DNA of 64,000 nucleotides from Corynebacterium silvaticum (GTDB lineage Bacteria; Actinomycetota; Actinomycetes; Mycobacteriales; Mycobacteriaceae): NCBI RefSeq assembly GCF_004382825.2, contig NZ_SDQO02000001.1, positions 310,001 to 374,000 of the forward strand, read 5' to 3'. Shown piece by piece: positions 35,971 to 46,254 of this stretch (position 1 is its first letter; each line of letters starts with the position of its first letter). The notes under the pieces were generated by a model. It saw only the letters and a program-made list of their open reading frames with translations, ran no database searches and was not told where the DNA came from. The position numbers and the translations under genes were made by a program.

Positions 35971-36032
35971 GCTACCCCGGAACTGGCAAAGACGTTGAGG
36001 CTTGCGTTATCGGGAAGGCAGGTGCCTAGCCA

Positions 36033-36464
36033 ATGTTTCTTGGCACCTATACGCCGAAACTTGACGACAAAGGCCGTCTGACGCTTCCTGCAAAATTTCG
36101 AGATGAACTTGCCGGTGGCCTGATGGTTACCAAAGGGCAGGATCATTCGCTATCGGTCTATCCGCGTGAAGAGTTTGCAGCTCGTGCGCGTAAGGCCGCC
36201 GCGATCTCTAGGGCAAATCCTGAGGCGCGTGCGTTTATTCGAAATTTAGCTGCGAGTGCTGATGAACAACGTCCGGATGGGCAAGGTCGCATTACCCTCT
36301 CAGCCGCACATAGGGACTATGCAGGGCTGACAAAGCAATGCGTAGTGATCGGCTCCGTGGATTTCTTGGAGATCTGGGATGCCGAGGCTTGGGAGGCGTA
36401 CCAAGCGGAAACTGAAGCCGCATTCTCCTCTGCTGAGGGCGACTTCTTAGGCGGTCTGTTATAG
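36033..36464 (+). CDS. mraZ: Transcriptional regulator MraZ
   Basis: A 143-aa protein with two AbrB-like SpoVT domains; MraZ forms ring oligomers that bind phased GTGG repeats and regulates its own dcw operon. The first domain begins at [25 protein letters not shown] and the second contains [23 protein letters not shown], each with the DxKGR/DGQGR core. It heads the division and cell-wall cluster. In C. glutamicum mraZ mRNA is reported to be cleaved by RNase III and excess MraZ disturbs division. A four-repeat operator lies about 85 bp upstream. Confidence 0.96.
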   Translation: MFLGTYTPKLDDKGRLTLPAKFRDELAGGLMVTKGQDHSLSVYPREEFAARARKAAAISRANPEARAFIRNLAASADEQRPDGQGRITLSAAHRDYAGLTKQCVVIGSVDFLEIWDAEAWEAYQAETEAAFSSAEGDFLGGLL

Positions 36465-36490
36465 GTCAGATAACTACATATCGTATGGCG

Positions 36491-36600
36491 TGCGGAGTGT
36501 ACGTACGAACTCTGCTCGAAGTGAAACTCTGGTGTACTTCCCCGATATCAGAGTGGGTTCTTCGTGCAGGGCTCTGTGTACACCCCGCTTTTAATTAACG
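36491..36600 (+). ncRNA. Structured leader between mraZ and rsmH (candidate mraW RNA motif)
   Basis: The spacer is 183 nt and holds several pairings. ACTCTG (36526-36531) pairs with CAGAGT (36549-36554). GGTGTAC (36531-36537) can pair with GTACACC (36578-36584), a competing or pseudoknot-like pairing. A conserved RNA named mraW is known in the 5' UTR of this gene in Actinomycetales; membership is not proven here. Confidence 0.45.
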
Positions 36601-36647
36601 TGCCGCTGAAGGGCGACGCATAGTTCTACTGAAAGGGGGACTTCATA

Positions 36648-37703
36648 GTGACCAGTGGTAGAGATTCTGCGTGGAACTACGATATTCGTGATAATCACGG
36701 GCACGTCCCCGTGCTCAGGGAACGCATGGCGGAATTGATCGCTGCTCCAGTGACCGCGATGGGGACATCCGCAGTCATTGTGGACGGGACTCTCGGCGCT
36801 GGTGGACATTCCGCCTTCTTCCTGGAAACTTTCCCAGAAGCCTGCGTTATTGGGTTGGACCGTGATCTTCATTCACTGGCTAACGCTCGGGAAAGACTAG
36901 CGGTTTATGGCGATCGCTTTCTAGGTATCCATACCCGCTTTGATCATTTCCTTCCTAAGTTGCAACAGAGTGCGGAGGAAGGCAATGAGATTGCGCAGAA
37001 AGCAATGCGCCACGGTATCAGCGGAGCACTGTTCGATCTTGGGGTTTCTTCAATGCAACTCGATCAAGCAGAGCGCGGATTTGCGTATCGGGTAGATGCG
37101 CCGCTTGATATGCGAATGGATGATTCCAAGGGGATCACTGCGGCGGATGTTCTCAACACATATGCGCATGGTGATTTAGCCAGGATCTTGAAAGTCTACG
37201 GCGAGGAGCGTTTCGCCGGAAAGATCGCGAGTGCCGTGGTAAAAGAACGCGAAAAAGCGCCTTTTACGCACTCTGGCCGGCTAGTAGAGCTGCTTTACGC
37301 TACTATCCCCGCTGCTACTCGACGAACCGGCGGACACCCAGCCAAAAGAACATTCCAGGCTCTGCGCATCGAAGTCAACAAAGAGCTGGAATCAATAGAG
37401 AATGTTCTTCCTGTGATAACAGGCCATTTGGCTAAAGGCGGCCGAGCGGTGTTCATGTCCTATCAGTCTTTGGAAGACAAGATCGTGAAACGCTACTTCG
37501 TGGACATTAGTACTTCTAAGTCTCCGCCAGGACTTCCTGTGGATCTCCCCGGGATGGAAGCGGGATTCAAAGTAGTAACACGAGGCGCAGAAAAGGCAAA
37601 TGAACAAGAAATCGCAGAGAATCCTCGAGCCGCATCGGTGAGAGTCCGAGCGATTGAGGCACTTAAAGAACCAACCACAGCCAATCAGCACCTGGAGCAA
37701 TAG
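36648..37703 (+). CDS. rsmH: 16S rRNA (cytosine-1402-N4) methyltransferase
   Basis: An S-adenosylmethionine-dependent enzyme (MraW/RsmH) that methylates C1402 of 16S rRNA. The 351 aa carry the SAM-binding motif [16 protein letters not shown] and the catalytic-region segments [17 protein letters not shown] and [16 protein letters not shown], then the C-terminal TKRPTxxE-type stretch (here [18 protein letters not shown]). The start is GTG at 36648 with AAAGGGGG about 9 nt upstream; homologues begin just before HVPVLRERM. The next gene, ftsL, starts directly at the following base. Expression may depend on the structured spacer upstream. Confidence 0.96.
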   Translation: MTSGRDSAWNYDIRDNHGHVPVLRERMAELIAAPVTAMGTSAVIVDGTLGAGGHSAFFLETFPEACVIGLDRDLHSLANARERLAVYGDRFLGIHTRFDHFLPKLQQSAEEGNEIAQKAMRHGISGALFDLGVSSMQLDQAERGFAYRVDAPLDMRMDDSKGITAADVLNTYAHGDLARILKVYGEERFAGKIASAVVKEREKAPFTHSGRLVELLYATIPAATRRTGGHPAKRTFQALRIEVNKELESIENVLPVITGHLAKGGRAVFMSYQSLEDKIVKRYFVDISTSKSPPGLPVDLPGMEAGFKVVTRGAEKANEQEIAENPRAASVRVRAIEALKEPTTANQHLEQ

Positions 37704-38411
37704 ATGACGATGACGGAAGGCACACGCCGAGAGTCAAGCTACCGGTCCCGTGACTTAAGCTCCGGAACCGCTACTGCGTTGCTAGATTCTCCAAGCAGGA
37801 CTGCACGCCCCAGCTATCATGCGCTGTCAAAATCCCGGCGCAGGTTCCAACATGTGCCAGGCTCCCAGCAGGTTATTTCCTATCGGGGGCGGCGCATCGA
37901 GCGTCCCAAAGTCGATAAGGGGCGGGTGCGTTTTGTTGCTGGTATTTTGTTGCTGATGATCGCAGGAGTTGCCGTGACACTAGTTTTGTCAGGCTTGTCG
38001 ACCAAACAAACCTTTGCTATCCAGCAGCTACAGAATCAAGAAACCACCCTAAAAAATCAGATTGAGACCCTCAATCGGGATGTAGAAAACGCGTCTTCTT
38101 CTGCAGAGATCGCGCGTAAGGCTAGTGCCATGGGGCTTGTAGTCCCTGATGCTGCAGGTGTTCTTGCGCACGATGACCACGGAAACCCAGTGGTTCAGCG
38201 GGAGGCTAATGATGCAACGCATCCTCTCGTGGACATCAACGGCGACAAGATTTCTCCTTCTGCATCCAGCGATCCTGCCAAAACGAATGAAGTAGCGGGT
38301 AGCCTTAATGCTGTTCCGCAATCCGGTCCCGCAGTGAGTGCTAACACGGGTACAAATACTGGTGCCAATGGGTCTACGGTTGCTCCTTATGCAGCAACCG
38401 CAGGTCGGTAG
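37704..38411 (+). CDS. ftsL: Cell division protein FtsL
   Basis: A single-pass division protein expected to form the FtsQ-FtsL-FtsB complex that activates FtsW/FtsI. The basic cytoplasmic N terminus of about 75 residues is followed by one helix (VAGILLLMIAGVAVTLVLSG) and a periplasmic coiled coil (LQNQETTLKNQIETLNRDVENASS). A Ser/Ala/Asn/Thr-rich tail ends the 235-aa chain. The sequence is poorly conserved, and the assignment rests on topology and position between rsmH and ftsI. The ATG at 37704 directly abuts the rsmH stop codon. Confidence 0.85.
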   Translation: MTMTEGTRRESSYRSRDLSSGTATALLDSPSRTARPSYHALSKSRRRFQHVPGSQQVISYRGRRIERPKVDKGRVRFVAGILLLMIAGVAVTLVLSGLSTKQTFAIQQLQNQETTLKNQIETLNRDVENASSSAEIARKASAMGLVVPDAAGVLAHDDHGNPVVQREANDATHPLVDINGDKISPSASSDPAKTNEVAGSLNAVPQSGPAVSANTGTNTGANGSTVAPYAATAGR

Positions 38412-38444
38412 AGGAAGTTTCACCAGGTTAGGTGGCAATAGCGA

Positions 38445-40472
38445 GTGAATCGATCTAATTCGGATAATGTCCCGAAGAGACAAGAATGGGCTTCTCGGGA
38501 TACTTCGCGTCGCCGCAACGATAGCTTTAGGTATCGGCGTGAACAAGATCTCGGTCTTAAAAGGACCGTCAACACAAGTGCCGTCGCGGTGGACAAGGAT
38601 AAGCAGCTACTCTTCCGGCTCCGTGGAGTGATGGCGCTTGCCATTATCATGATTGTTCTCTTAGTTGCGCGCCTAGCGTGGGTTCAACTCGTGTGGGGAC
38701 CAGAGCTTTCACATCGCGCAGAAGCGCAGCGTTCGCGTACCTATATAGATAGTGCGCGCCGTGGCGAAATTCTAGATCGCGCAGGCAACCGTATTGCCTA
38801 TACGATGCAGGCTCGTTCTTTGACTGCTTCTCCTAAACTATTGCGAAAAGAATTGCGTTATACGGCGCAGCTTAAACTGCAAAATAGCGGCGAGTATGCC
38901 AAGCTCGACAGCAGCGCCAGGGAGAAGCGTATCGACGAAGTGGTGGATGATATTCTGAACGATTATGCCGATCAGATTCTCACCATCATCAGTGACGCGA
39001 GCGCTACGACGTTGGAAGTGAAGTCCGAACAGATTCTGAAGAAGCTGAAGGCCGATACTAATTACGAGGTTCTCGTGCGCAACGTGGACCCCGATATTGC
39101 TGAGGAGATCTCCCAGAATTTCCATGGCATTGCCGCAGACATGCAGCAGATTAGACAATACCCCAACGGGGCTGTCGCAGAGAACATAGTGGGGAAGATT
39201 AGCCAAGATGGCCAAGGCCAGTTTGGTTTTGAGGCAGCTAATGATTCTTTGCTCTCTGGTATTGATGGGCAAAAAACGCTTGATGTTTCTGCTAATGGTC
39301 AGATCATTCCCGGCACAACCCGCGATGAGGTTCCTGCCACGGACGGGGCTTCCATCACCTTGACATTGGATCTGAACTTGCAGGCCTATGTTCAGCAACA
39401 GCTAGAACAAGCCGTAGCTAACTCAGGCGCGAAATCTGCCTCTGCAGTGGTCTTGGACTCTGAAACCGGCAAGATCATGTCGATGGCTAATTCCGGCACA
39501 ATAAATCCAAATGGAGATATTGAAAAGCAGCTCAAAAACGGAAAAGTCTTTGATAACACTGCGGTATCTGCTCCCTTTGAACCGGGTTCGGTTGCAAAGA
39601 TCATTACTGCAGCCGGTGTGATAGAAGACGGAAAGACCACCCCTGACGAGGTGCTTCAAGTTCCCGGAAGTATCAAGATGTCTGGCGTGACGGTTAAAGA
39701 CGCCTGGGACCACGGAACGGTTGGATATACCACCACAGGCGTGTTTGGAAAATCATCCAACGTGGGCACCTTGATGCTGGCGCAACGTCTTGGTGAAGAA
39801 CGTTTTAATGATCTCCTCCATAAGTTTGGCGTGGGGCATACGACGGGCGTGGAGTTGCCTTCAGAATCTGCTGGACTTTTGCCAGATATTTTGCAGTGGT
39901 CCGGTGGTACCTTTGCCAACCTTCCCATCGGCCAAGGAATGTCCTTGACTCTGCTGCAGATGGCAGGGATCTATCAAGCAATGGCAAACAAGGGCGAGCG
40001 CATCGAGCCACGAATCGTGGAAAAAGTCGTTGACTCAACGGGATCCGAAATAGCTCAGCCTGAGCCAAACAAGACGCGAGTGGTATCAGCGGATACTGCG
40101 CGAACAGTCGTGGATATGTTTAGGGCCGTTATCCAGAAAGATCCCACAGGCGTCCAATCGGGTACTGGAGTTGGCGCAGGCGTGGAGGGCTATCAAGTAT
40201 CGGGTAAGACCGGTACCGCGCAGCAAGTTGATCCCAATACTGGTGCATACTCAAACTCCAATTATTGGATTACGTTTGCGGGCATAGCACCGGCTGATAA
40301 TCCTCGCTATGTGATCGCGCTGATGCTTGATAAGCCACTGCGTGGAGTTCACGGCGAAGGCGGGCAGTCGGCGGCTCCTTTGTTCCACGATATTGCGTCG
40401 TGGTTGCTTGATCGCGATAACGTTCCTCTGTCACGACCAATGGAAGGCCAATTGGTTTTACAGGCTCATTAG
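38445..40472 (+). CDS. ftsI: Septal transpeptidase FtsI (PBP3)
   Basis: A class B penicillin-binding protein that cross-links peptidoglycan at the septum. The 675 aa contain a basic cytoplasmic N terminus, one membrane helix (about 60-85, MALAIIMIVLLVARLAWVQLV), a dimerisation or pedestal domain, and the transpeptidase domain. The active-site motifs are visible: SVAK in FEPGSVAKIITA, SSN in GKSSNVGTLML, and KTG in SGKTGTAQQVD. The GTG at 38445 is preceded by a modest TTAGGTGG. It follows ftsL by 33 bp in the dcw operon, where the partner polymerase FtsW is also encoded. Confidence 0.95.
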   Translation: MNRSNSDNVPKRQEWASRDTSRRRNDSFRYRREQDLGLKRTVNTSAVAVDKDKQLLFRLRGVMALAIIMIVLLVARLAWVQLVWGPELSHRAEAQRSRTYIDSARRGEILDRAGNRIAYTMQARSLTASPKLLRKELRYTAQLKLQNSGEYAKLDSSAREKRIDEVVDDILNDYADQILTIISDASATTLEVKSEQILKKLKADTNYEVLVRNVDPDIAEEISQNFHGIAADMQQIRQYPNGAVAENIVGKISQDGQGQFGFEAANDSLLSGIDGQKTLDVSANGQIIPGTTRDEVPATDGASITLTLDLNLQAYVQQQLEQAVANSGAKSASAVVLDSETGKIMSMANSGTINPNGDIEKQLKNGKVFDNTAVSAPFEPGSVAKIITAAGVIEDGKTTPDEVLQVPGSIKMSGVTVKDAWDHGTVGYTTTGVFGKSSNVGTLMLAQRLGEERFNDLLHKFGVGHTTGVELPSESAGLLPDILQWSGGTFANLPIGQGMSLTLLQMAGIYQAMANKGERIEPRIVEKVVDSTGSEIAQPEPNKTRVVSADTARTVVDMFRAVIQKDPTGVQSGTGVGAGVEGYQVSGKTGTAQQVDPNTGAYSNSNYWITFAGIAPADNPRYVIALMLDKPLRGVHGEGGQSAAPLFHDIASWLLDRDNVPLSRPMEGQLVLQAH

Positions 40473-40563
40473 TTTTGTGAATATTTCGGCTAAAGCAGGG
40501 ATTCATGAAAGACTTATCGTTTGTCGTTAAATGCGTTAGTGATCTTGGTAGGGAAGGAAGCGT

Positions 40564-42075
40564 ATGAGCGGAAAAGAGCGTGCCTTGGTAACGCTGGGTT
40601 CTCTGGCAGCGTTGACATGTGGTGAACTCCACGGTGACAAGGACATTGTCATTGAGGAGATCAGTCTTGACTCCCAGGAACTTCCTCAAGGAGGTCTCTT
40701 CGCCGCACTTCCGGGTACCCGCAGCCATGGTGCTGTTTATGCTCAAGGAACACAAGCAGCTGCGATTTTGACGGATGCTGCTGGTGCGGCGATTTTGCAG
40801 GAGAGCGGAGATACCCGCCCGCGGCTGTTAGTCGAGAATGTTCGGGACATCCTTGGCGCAGTCAGCGCTGAGATCTATGGACACCCTTCAGAGTCGCTGC
40901 AAGTCATTGGAATTACTGGCACCAGTGGCAAAACAACAACGAGCTATATGCTTGAAGCCGGTCTGATTAACGCTGGAAAATCAGTAGGGCTCATCGGCAC
41001 GACCGGGACTCGAATCAATGGGGCGAAGATCCCCACCAAGCTCACTACTCCTGAAGCGCCGATGCTACAAAAGCTATTTGCTCAGATGCTTGACCAGGGC
41101 GTAACCCATGTAGTGATGGAAGTATCCAGCCACGCCTTGTCTCTGGGTCGGGTGTCGGCTACGCATTTCGCTGCAGCTGGATTTACCAATCTTTCCCAAG
41201 ATCATCTGGACTTCCATCCGACGATGGACGAGTACTTTGAGGCGAAAGCATTGCTGTTTGATCCAGCCTCTGCTGTGCACACAAACAAGGCAGTCGTGTG
41301 TATAGACGACCCATGGGGTCTGCAGATGCTAGAACGAAGCGGAGCGGATGCTCTATCGGTGTCTACGACTTCGGAAGCACAAGCAGATTTTGCTGTCTCG
41401 GGTCTTACCGTGGATGCCGCTGGTGGCCAGCGTTTTGTGGTGACGCATGGAGAGTGGAACATCGACGTTGATCTGCCTATTCCAGGGGTTTTTAACGTAG
41501 CTAATGCAGCGCTTGCAGTAGGTTTGGCCAGCAGCATCGGCATCGACCTTGATCGCTTTGTCGCAGGGCTCACGGCGGTAAGTGTCCCTGGGCGTATGGA
41601 GCGGGTTAACCGAGGCCAGGATTTCTTGGCGATCGTAGATTATGCGCACAAACCTGCGGCAGTGGCTGCGGTATTGGACGCGGTTCGTCGTCAAGCAGCC
41701 GGGCGCGTGGCGATAGTCGTGGGCGCTGGCGGCGATCGAGATAAAGGTAAGCGCTCAATCATGGGGGAGGAGTCCGCCCGCAGAGCCGATTTAGTGATTG
41801 TTACTGACGATAATCCGCGTTCGGAAGATCCTGCACTGATTCGGGAAGCCGTTCTGCGTGGTGCCCGTGAAGCCGCGACGACTGCGGAAATCCGTGAGGT
41901 AGGAGATCGTCGAGAAGCTATAAAGCAAGCTGTGGCGTGGGCAAAGCCCACCGATGCCGTCATTATTGCGGGCAAAGGCCATGAGGTAGGACAGCTCATC
42001 CAGGGAGTAAATCATCACTTTGATGACCGGGAAGAGCTGGCCGCCGCGCTCGAAGAGATAAGAAATAACAGCTAG
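40564..42075 (+). CDS. murE: UDP-MurNAc-tripeptide synthetase
   Basis: A cytoplasmic Mur ligase that adds the third residue of the stem peptide to UDP-MurNAc-Ala-Glu. The ATP-binding loop is GITGTSGKTTTSYML. DNPR at residues 416-419 is the motif that selects meso-diaminopimelate over lysine, which agrees with corynebacterial peptidoglycan. The 503 aa are standard. The ATG at 40564 has GGGAAGGAAG upstream. It lies about 90 bp after ftsI and 83 bp before murF. Confidence 0.97.
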   Translation: MSGKERALVTLGSLAALTCGELHGDKDIVIEEISLDSQELPQGGLFAALPGTRSHGAVYAQGTQAAAILTDAAGAAILQESGDTRPRLLVENVRDILGAVSAEIYGHPSESLQVIGITGTSGKTTTSYMLEAGLINAGKSVGLIGTTGTRINGAKIPTKLTTPEAPMLQKLFAQMLDQGVTHVVMEVSSHALSLGRVSATHFAAAGFTNLSQDHLDFHPTMDEYFEAKALLFDPASAVHTNKAVVCIDDPWGLQMLERSGADALSVSTTSEAQADFAVSGLTVDAAGGQRFVVTHGEWNIDVDLPIPGVFNVANAALAVGLASSIGIDLDRFVAGLTAVSVPGRMERVNRGQDFLAIVDYAHKPAAVAAVLDAVRRQAAGRVAIVVGAGGDRDKGKRSIMGEESARRADLVIVTDDNPRSEDPALIREAVLRGAREAATTAEIREVGDRREAIKQAVAWAKPTDAVIIAGKGHEVGQLIQGVNHHFDDREELAAALEEIRNNS

Positions 42076-42158
42076 CGCGCGAACTCATCCTGCTGATGGT
42101 CTAACCTGCGGCAGGCGTTAACCAGAGAGTCGAAGTACATGGGATTGAAGGGAAAACA

Positions 42159-43709
42159 ATGATTGAGTTGTCTTTGGGGACAATCGCCGAGATCGTCGGC
42201 GGGAGTCTTACCTCGGGCACCGATCCGACGGCGTTAGTGACAGGATCTGTTGAGTTCGATTCCCGCAAAGTTACTGCCGGTGGGCTGTTTATCGCGCTCA
42301 ACGGGGCGCGTATCGACGGCCACGACTATGCCGCGAAAGCAGTCACGGATGGCGCCGTGGGCTGCCTTTTGTCCCGTCCGGTTATGGATGGTGGACACCC
42401 TGTTCCTGGCGTTATCGTCCCGCCAATCCCGGAAAAAGAACGGAAACGCGATAGCTATGCCACAGAAAACGATGCCGATGGGTCCGTGGCCGCGGTATTA
42501 CGTGCGTTGAGCCTGATAGCTCGTCACGTTATAGATGCTCTTACCCAGGAAGGCCTCGTGGTAGTCGGGGTGACGGGTTCCGCAGGAAAAACGTCCACCA
42601 AGGATATGATGGCTACCATCTTTTCTGCAGCAGGGAGCACCGTTGCTCCTCCGGGGTCGTTTAACAATGAAATCGGTCATCCCTATACTGCCCTGAAGTG
42701 CACCACAGAGACCCAATTCCTTATCGCGGAAATGTCCGCGCGGGGGATAGGCCACATCGCACATTTGGCTGCAATCGCACCTCCCAAGATCGGTGTGGAG
42801 CTCAACGTAGGAACTGCCCACGTCGGAGAATTTGGTTCCCAAGCTGCTATCGCCCAGGCGAAAGGTGAGCTGGTAGAGGCTCTACCAGACAATGGTGAGG
42901 CTGTTCTCAACGCGGATGATCCGCTGGTTTTGGCGATGGCGTCGCGGACTAATGCACGCGTGATCTCCTACTCTGCGATATCCACAGAGGCCACCGTACA
43001 TGCAACGAACATCAGCTTTGATCACAATGCCCGCGCTAGTTTTATGCTGCACATTCAGGGCGAGAACGCCCATCAGATTACTCTTCTTGTCGCAGGAGAA
43101 CATCAGGTATCTAATGCCCTTGCGGCAGCTGCGGCAGCATATGCGGCGGGGATCGATTCTGAAACGATTGCACGTTCCTTGAACCGTCATGTGGGTGCTT
43201 CAGCACATAGAATGTCGCTCGTTTCTTGTCCTCGCAACATTACGGTGATTGACGACGCCTACAACGCCAACAATGAATCGATGCGTGCCGGGCTATCCGC
43301 ACTGGTACATACTGCCCGGGCTCGGGGAAGTAGTGGTTGGGCAGTGTTGGGACCGATGGGTGAGCTTGGTCAAGAATCTCACACAGTCCACACGGCACTC
43401 GGCGCTGAGCTTAAAAACATGGGTGTGCATGGGCTTATCGCAGTAGGTGAGAATCCTGACAGTCGCGCCTTAGCCGCTGCAGCAGAGAAGACGGGTATAA
43501 CTACTCTGGTTGCTCGCACTAATTCGGAAGCCGCGCATATGCTTGCTTCTTTGCTGCATGCGGACGATGTGGTGCTGGTCAAAGCATCCAATGCGTTTGC
43601 CCTTTGGGAGGTAGCAGATGAGCTGGTAGCCGTGATATCCGACCAAGAGCTAATAAACAAACCCCACGTGAACGATCAACATAAAGAACGAAATACAGCA
43701 GGTGAATAG
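42159..43709 (+). CDS. murF: UDP-MurNAc-tripeptide--D-alanyl-D-alanine ligase
   Basis: Adds D-Ala-D-Ala to the UDP-MurNAc tripeptide, completing the soluble pentapeptide precursor. The P-loop is GVTGSAGKTSTKDMMATI. The catalytic-domain segments IAEMSARGIGHIAHL and VIDDAYNANNESM are family signatures. The 516 aa include a C-terminal polar tail (KPHVNDQHKERNTAGE). The ATG at 42159 follows a GGGA-containing leader. Its stop is 3 bp before the mraY GTG, which suggests translational coupling. Confidence 0.96.
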   Translation: MIELSLGTIAEIVGGSLTSGTDPTALVTGSVEFDSRKVTAGGLFIALNGARIDGHDYAAKAVTDGAVGCLLSRPVMDGGHPVPGVIVPPIPEKERKRDSYATENDADGSVAAVLRALSLIARHVIDALTQEGLVVVGVTGSAGKTSTKDMMATIFSAAGSTVAPPGSFNNEIGHPYTALKCTTETQFLIAEMSARGIGHIAHLAAIAPPKIGVELNVGTAHVGEFGSQAAIAQAKGELVEALPDNGEAVLNADDPLVLAMASRTNARVISYSAISTEATVHATNISFDHNARASFMLHIQGENAHQITLLVAGEHQVSNALAAAAAAYAAGIDSETIARSLNRHVGASAHRMSLVSCPRNITVIDDAYNANNESMRAGLSALVHTARARGSSGWAVLGPMGELGQESHTVHTALGAELKNMGVHGLIAVGENPDSRALAAAAEKTGITTLVARTNSEAAHMLASLLHADDVVLVKASNAFALWEVADELVAVISDQELINKPHVNDQHKERNTAGE

Positions 43710-43712
43710 CAA

Positions 43713-44813
43713 GTGACTCAAATCCTTATCTCCGGAGCCATTGGATTGTTGGTCTCCTTATTTGTCACACCCGTGTTGATTCGTCGTTTTAGCGCGGAGG
43801 GGCTAGGGCAGGAAATCCGTGAGGACGGCCCAAAGTCTCACTTGCGTAAACGTGGCACCCCGACAATGGGTGGCATTGCTATCTTGGTGGGAATCACAGT
43901 CGCGTACCTAGTGACTGCGATTTATGGGGAAATCAGCGGACAAGGCGGTTTCACAGTTTCCGGAGTCCTGGTGCTTGGCTTGACTCTGGCACTTGGCGGG
44001 CTTGGGTTCGCAGATGACTTTATCAAGCTGTACGAAGGCCGAAACCTAGGCTTGAATAAGACCGCCAAACTCGTGGGACAGCTGGCCATAGCTCTCATCT
44101 TCGGCGGCCTGGTTCTGGGGTTCCCAGATGAAAACGGACTCACACCAGGGTCCACGCACTTGAGCTTCTTGCGAGACCTAGACACGGTGGACTTAGCCGT
44201 TGGTCCCACCGTTGTGGGAATCGCGATCTTTTTGATCTTCATTTACATTTTGATTTCTGCCTGGTCGAATGCCGTGAACCTCACCGATGGACTCGACGGC
44301 TTAGCCGCTGGCTCGACGGCTATCGTGATGGGAACGTACACCCTGATTACCTTCTGGCAGTTCCGTAATGCATGTACTGCTGGTGCGGAACCTGGCTGCT
44401 ATGACGTACGCGATCCTTTGGACTTGGCTATTTTGGCAGCCGCAGGGTTGGGCGCATGTTTGGGTTTCCTCTGGTGGAATGCCGCGCCGGCGAAGATCTT
44501 TATGGGAGACACCGGTTCCCTGGCCCTCGGCGGTCTTGTCGCCGGTTTGTCAGTAGCTTCTCGCACCGAGCTTCTCATGGTGATCGTTGGTGCTCTGTTT
44601 GTTCTTGAGGCCGCATCGGTTGTTATTCAGGTAGTCGGGTTCCGGACTAAGGGAATCAGAATTTTCCGTATGGCTCCGTTCCATCATCACTTTGAAAATG
44701 GCGGGTGGGCCGAAACCACTGTCGTGATTCGTTTTTGGCTCATCGCTGCTCTTGCCGCTTTGATTGGCGCATCGGTGTTCTACGGTGAGTGGCTCTCGCT
44801 GGCGGGAGTCTAA
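43713..44813 (+). CDS. mraY: Phospho-N-acetylmuramoyl-pentapeptide transferase
   Basis: A ten-helix membrane enzyme that transfers phospho-MurNAc-pentapeptide to undecaprenyl/decaprenyl phosphate, making lipid I. Signatures are [13 protein letters not shown] (N-terminal), GFADDFIK with the catalytic aspartates, [15 protein letters not shown], and [12 protein letters not shown], ending with the histidine-rich APFHHHFE. The 366 aa are normal. The start is GTG at 43713, 3 bp after murF, with AGGTG upstream in the murF end. murD follows after 3 bp. Confidence 0.97.
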   Translation: MTQILISGAIGLLVSLFVTPVLIRRFSAEGLGQEIREDGPKSHLRKRGTPTMGGIAILVGITVAYLVTAIYGEISGQGGFTVSGVLVLGLTLALGGLGFADDFIKLYEGRNLGLNKTAKLVGQLAIALIFGGLVLGFPDENGLTPGSTHLSFLRDLDTVDLAVGPTVVGIAIFLIFIYILISAWSNAVNLTDGLDGLAAGSTAIVMGTYTLITFWQFRNACTAGAEPGCYDVRDPLDLAILAAAGLGACLGFLWWNAAPAKIFMGDTGSLALGGLVAGLSVASRTELLMVIVGALFVLEAASVVIQVVGFRTKGIRIFRMAPFHHHFENGGWAETTVVIRFWLIAALAALIGASVFYGEWLSLAGV

Positions 44814-44816
44814 GCG

Positions 44817-46202
44817 ATGAAGAGACTTCCTCAAGAACTCCAGGGGCGCGTTCTCGTCGCTGGTGCTGGCGTATCGGGACTGGGAACCGCAGCTTTGTTA
44901 AAGAGCCTGGACGTAGATGTGGTTGTTGCAGACTCGCGTCCAGACGCCCTGGAAAACATCCACGCGCAGACCGGTGCCGCAGTCTGCGTGGACACAGATG
45001 TACAGCTTGAAGGTTTTTCATCTGTTATCACGTCGCCTGGTTGGAAGCCGGACACGCCTTTATTGGTGCGTGCTCAAGACTTAGGGATTGAAGTCTTGGG
45101 TGACGTGGAACTGGCATATCGCCTTGACCGCGCAGAAGTATTTGGGAAACCACGCCAGTGGCTTGTAGTAACCGGAACAAACGGGAAAACTACGACCACT
45201 GCGATGCTGGAAGCAATCATGAAACGTGCTGGCGTCAAGGCACAAGCGGTGGGCAATATCGGGGTTTCAGTGGCAGAAGCGCTGAACAGCGCTGAGCGTA
45301 TCGACGTTTTCGTGGCTGAGCTTTCCAGCTTTCAGTTGCATTGGTCGGAGCAGCTTATCCCTGATGTGGGTATCTTGTTGAACCTCGCAGACGATCACAT
45401 CGACTGGCACGGGAGTTTTGACAGCTACGCTGCTGCCAAAGCGAAGGTTCTGCGCGCCCCTATCGCTATTGCCGGTGTGGACAACGAACACGTAGCACGG
45501 ATTCTGAGCACCACTCAGACGCAAAAGCTCGTTGAGTTTACCGCTGCCGACCCACGCGCAGGCCAGCTGGGAGTGCGCAATAAGATGATTGTGGATTGCG
45601 CTTTTGCCGATTCACTTGAGCTTGTATCCGCTGAAGGCATTGAGCCGCCTGGGCCAGCGGGAGTTTATGATGCCCTTGCTGCTGCGGCAGCGGCCCGAGC
45701 TATGGGAGTTTCTGCGGACACGATTGCGGCGGCACTAGCGGACTTCCACGTAGCAGGGCATCGCAGTCAGATCGTGGGTAATGTGCGCGGCATTGTGGCC
45801 ATTGATAATTCAAAGGCCACAAATCCCCATGCAGCAGGCACCGCACTGGCTGGACACGAGTCGATCGTATGGGTTGCAGGAGGCCAGCTCAAGGGGGCAG
45901 AGATTCGAGACCTTGTTCTTGAGCATTCCCCACGATTGAAGGCGGTAGCCTTACTTGGTATCGATGCTCCGATTATCGCAGAAACAGTGCGAGAGCTTGC
46001 TCCACATGCCGCTATTATGGTGACGGAGAGTCAGGAACCCCGTGAGGCGATGAATGATGTTGTCGCGTGGTCTGTGGCACACGCGGCACCAGGTGACGCG
46101 ATCATCCTCGCTCCTGCGGCGGCAAGCCTGGATATGTATACCGGAATGGGACAACGCGGAGACATCTTTGCTGAGGCCATAGCGCGAGAACTTCACGATT
46201 AA
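44817..46202 (+). CDS. murD: UDP-MurNAc-L-alanine--D-glutamate ligase
   Basis: Adds D-glutamate to UDP-MurNAc-L-alanine. The N-terminal Rossmann segment VLVAGAGVSGLGTAALL binds the uridine nucleotide, and the ATP loop is VTGTNGKTTTTAMLE. VAIDNSKATNPHAA and the C-terminal ILAPAAASLDMYTG are typical of MurD. The 461 aa match the family. The ATG at 44817 comes 3 bp after the mraY stop, in a tightly packed run of genes. The order murD-ftsW-murG-murC is the usual actinobacterial one. Confidence 0.97.
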   Translation: MKRLPQELQGRVLVAGAGVSGLGTAALLKSLDVDVVVADSRPDALENIHAQTGAAVCVDTDVQLEGFSSVITSPGWKPDTPLLVRAQDLGIEVLGDVELAYRLDRAEVFGKPRQWLVVTGTNGKTTTTAMLEAIMKRAGVKAQAVGNIGVSVAEALNSAERIDVFVAELSSFQLHWSEQLIPDVGILLNLADDHIDWHGSFDSYAAAKAKVLRAPIAIAGVDNEHVARILSTTQTQKLVEFTAADPRAGQLGVRNKMIVDCAFADSLELVSAEGIEPPGPAGVYDALAAAAAARAMGVSADTIAAALADFHVAGHRSQIVGNVRGIVAIDNSKATNPHAAGTALAGHESIVWVAGGQLKGAEIRDLVLEHSPRLKAVALLGIDAPIIAETVRELAPHAAIMVTESQEPREAMNDVVAWSVAHAAPGDAIILAPAAASLDMYTGMGQRGDIFAEAIARELHD

Positions 46203-46254
46203 TCGCTAAGGTGAGTTCCATAACCATCACGACAACCAGCGGCTAGGGGCAGTA

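Noticed and set aside
35759-35998. 79-aa open frame before mraZ
   Set aside because: It spans the phased GTGG operator and promoter, and the translation looks random.
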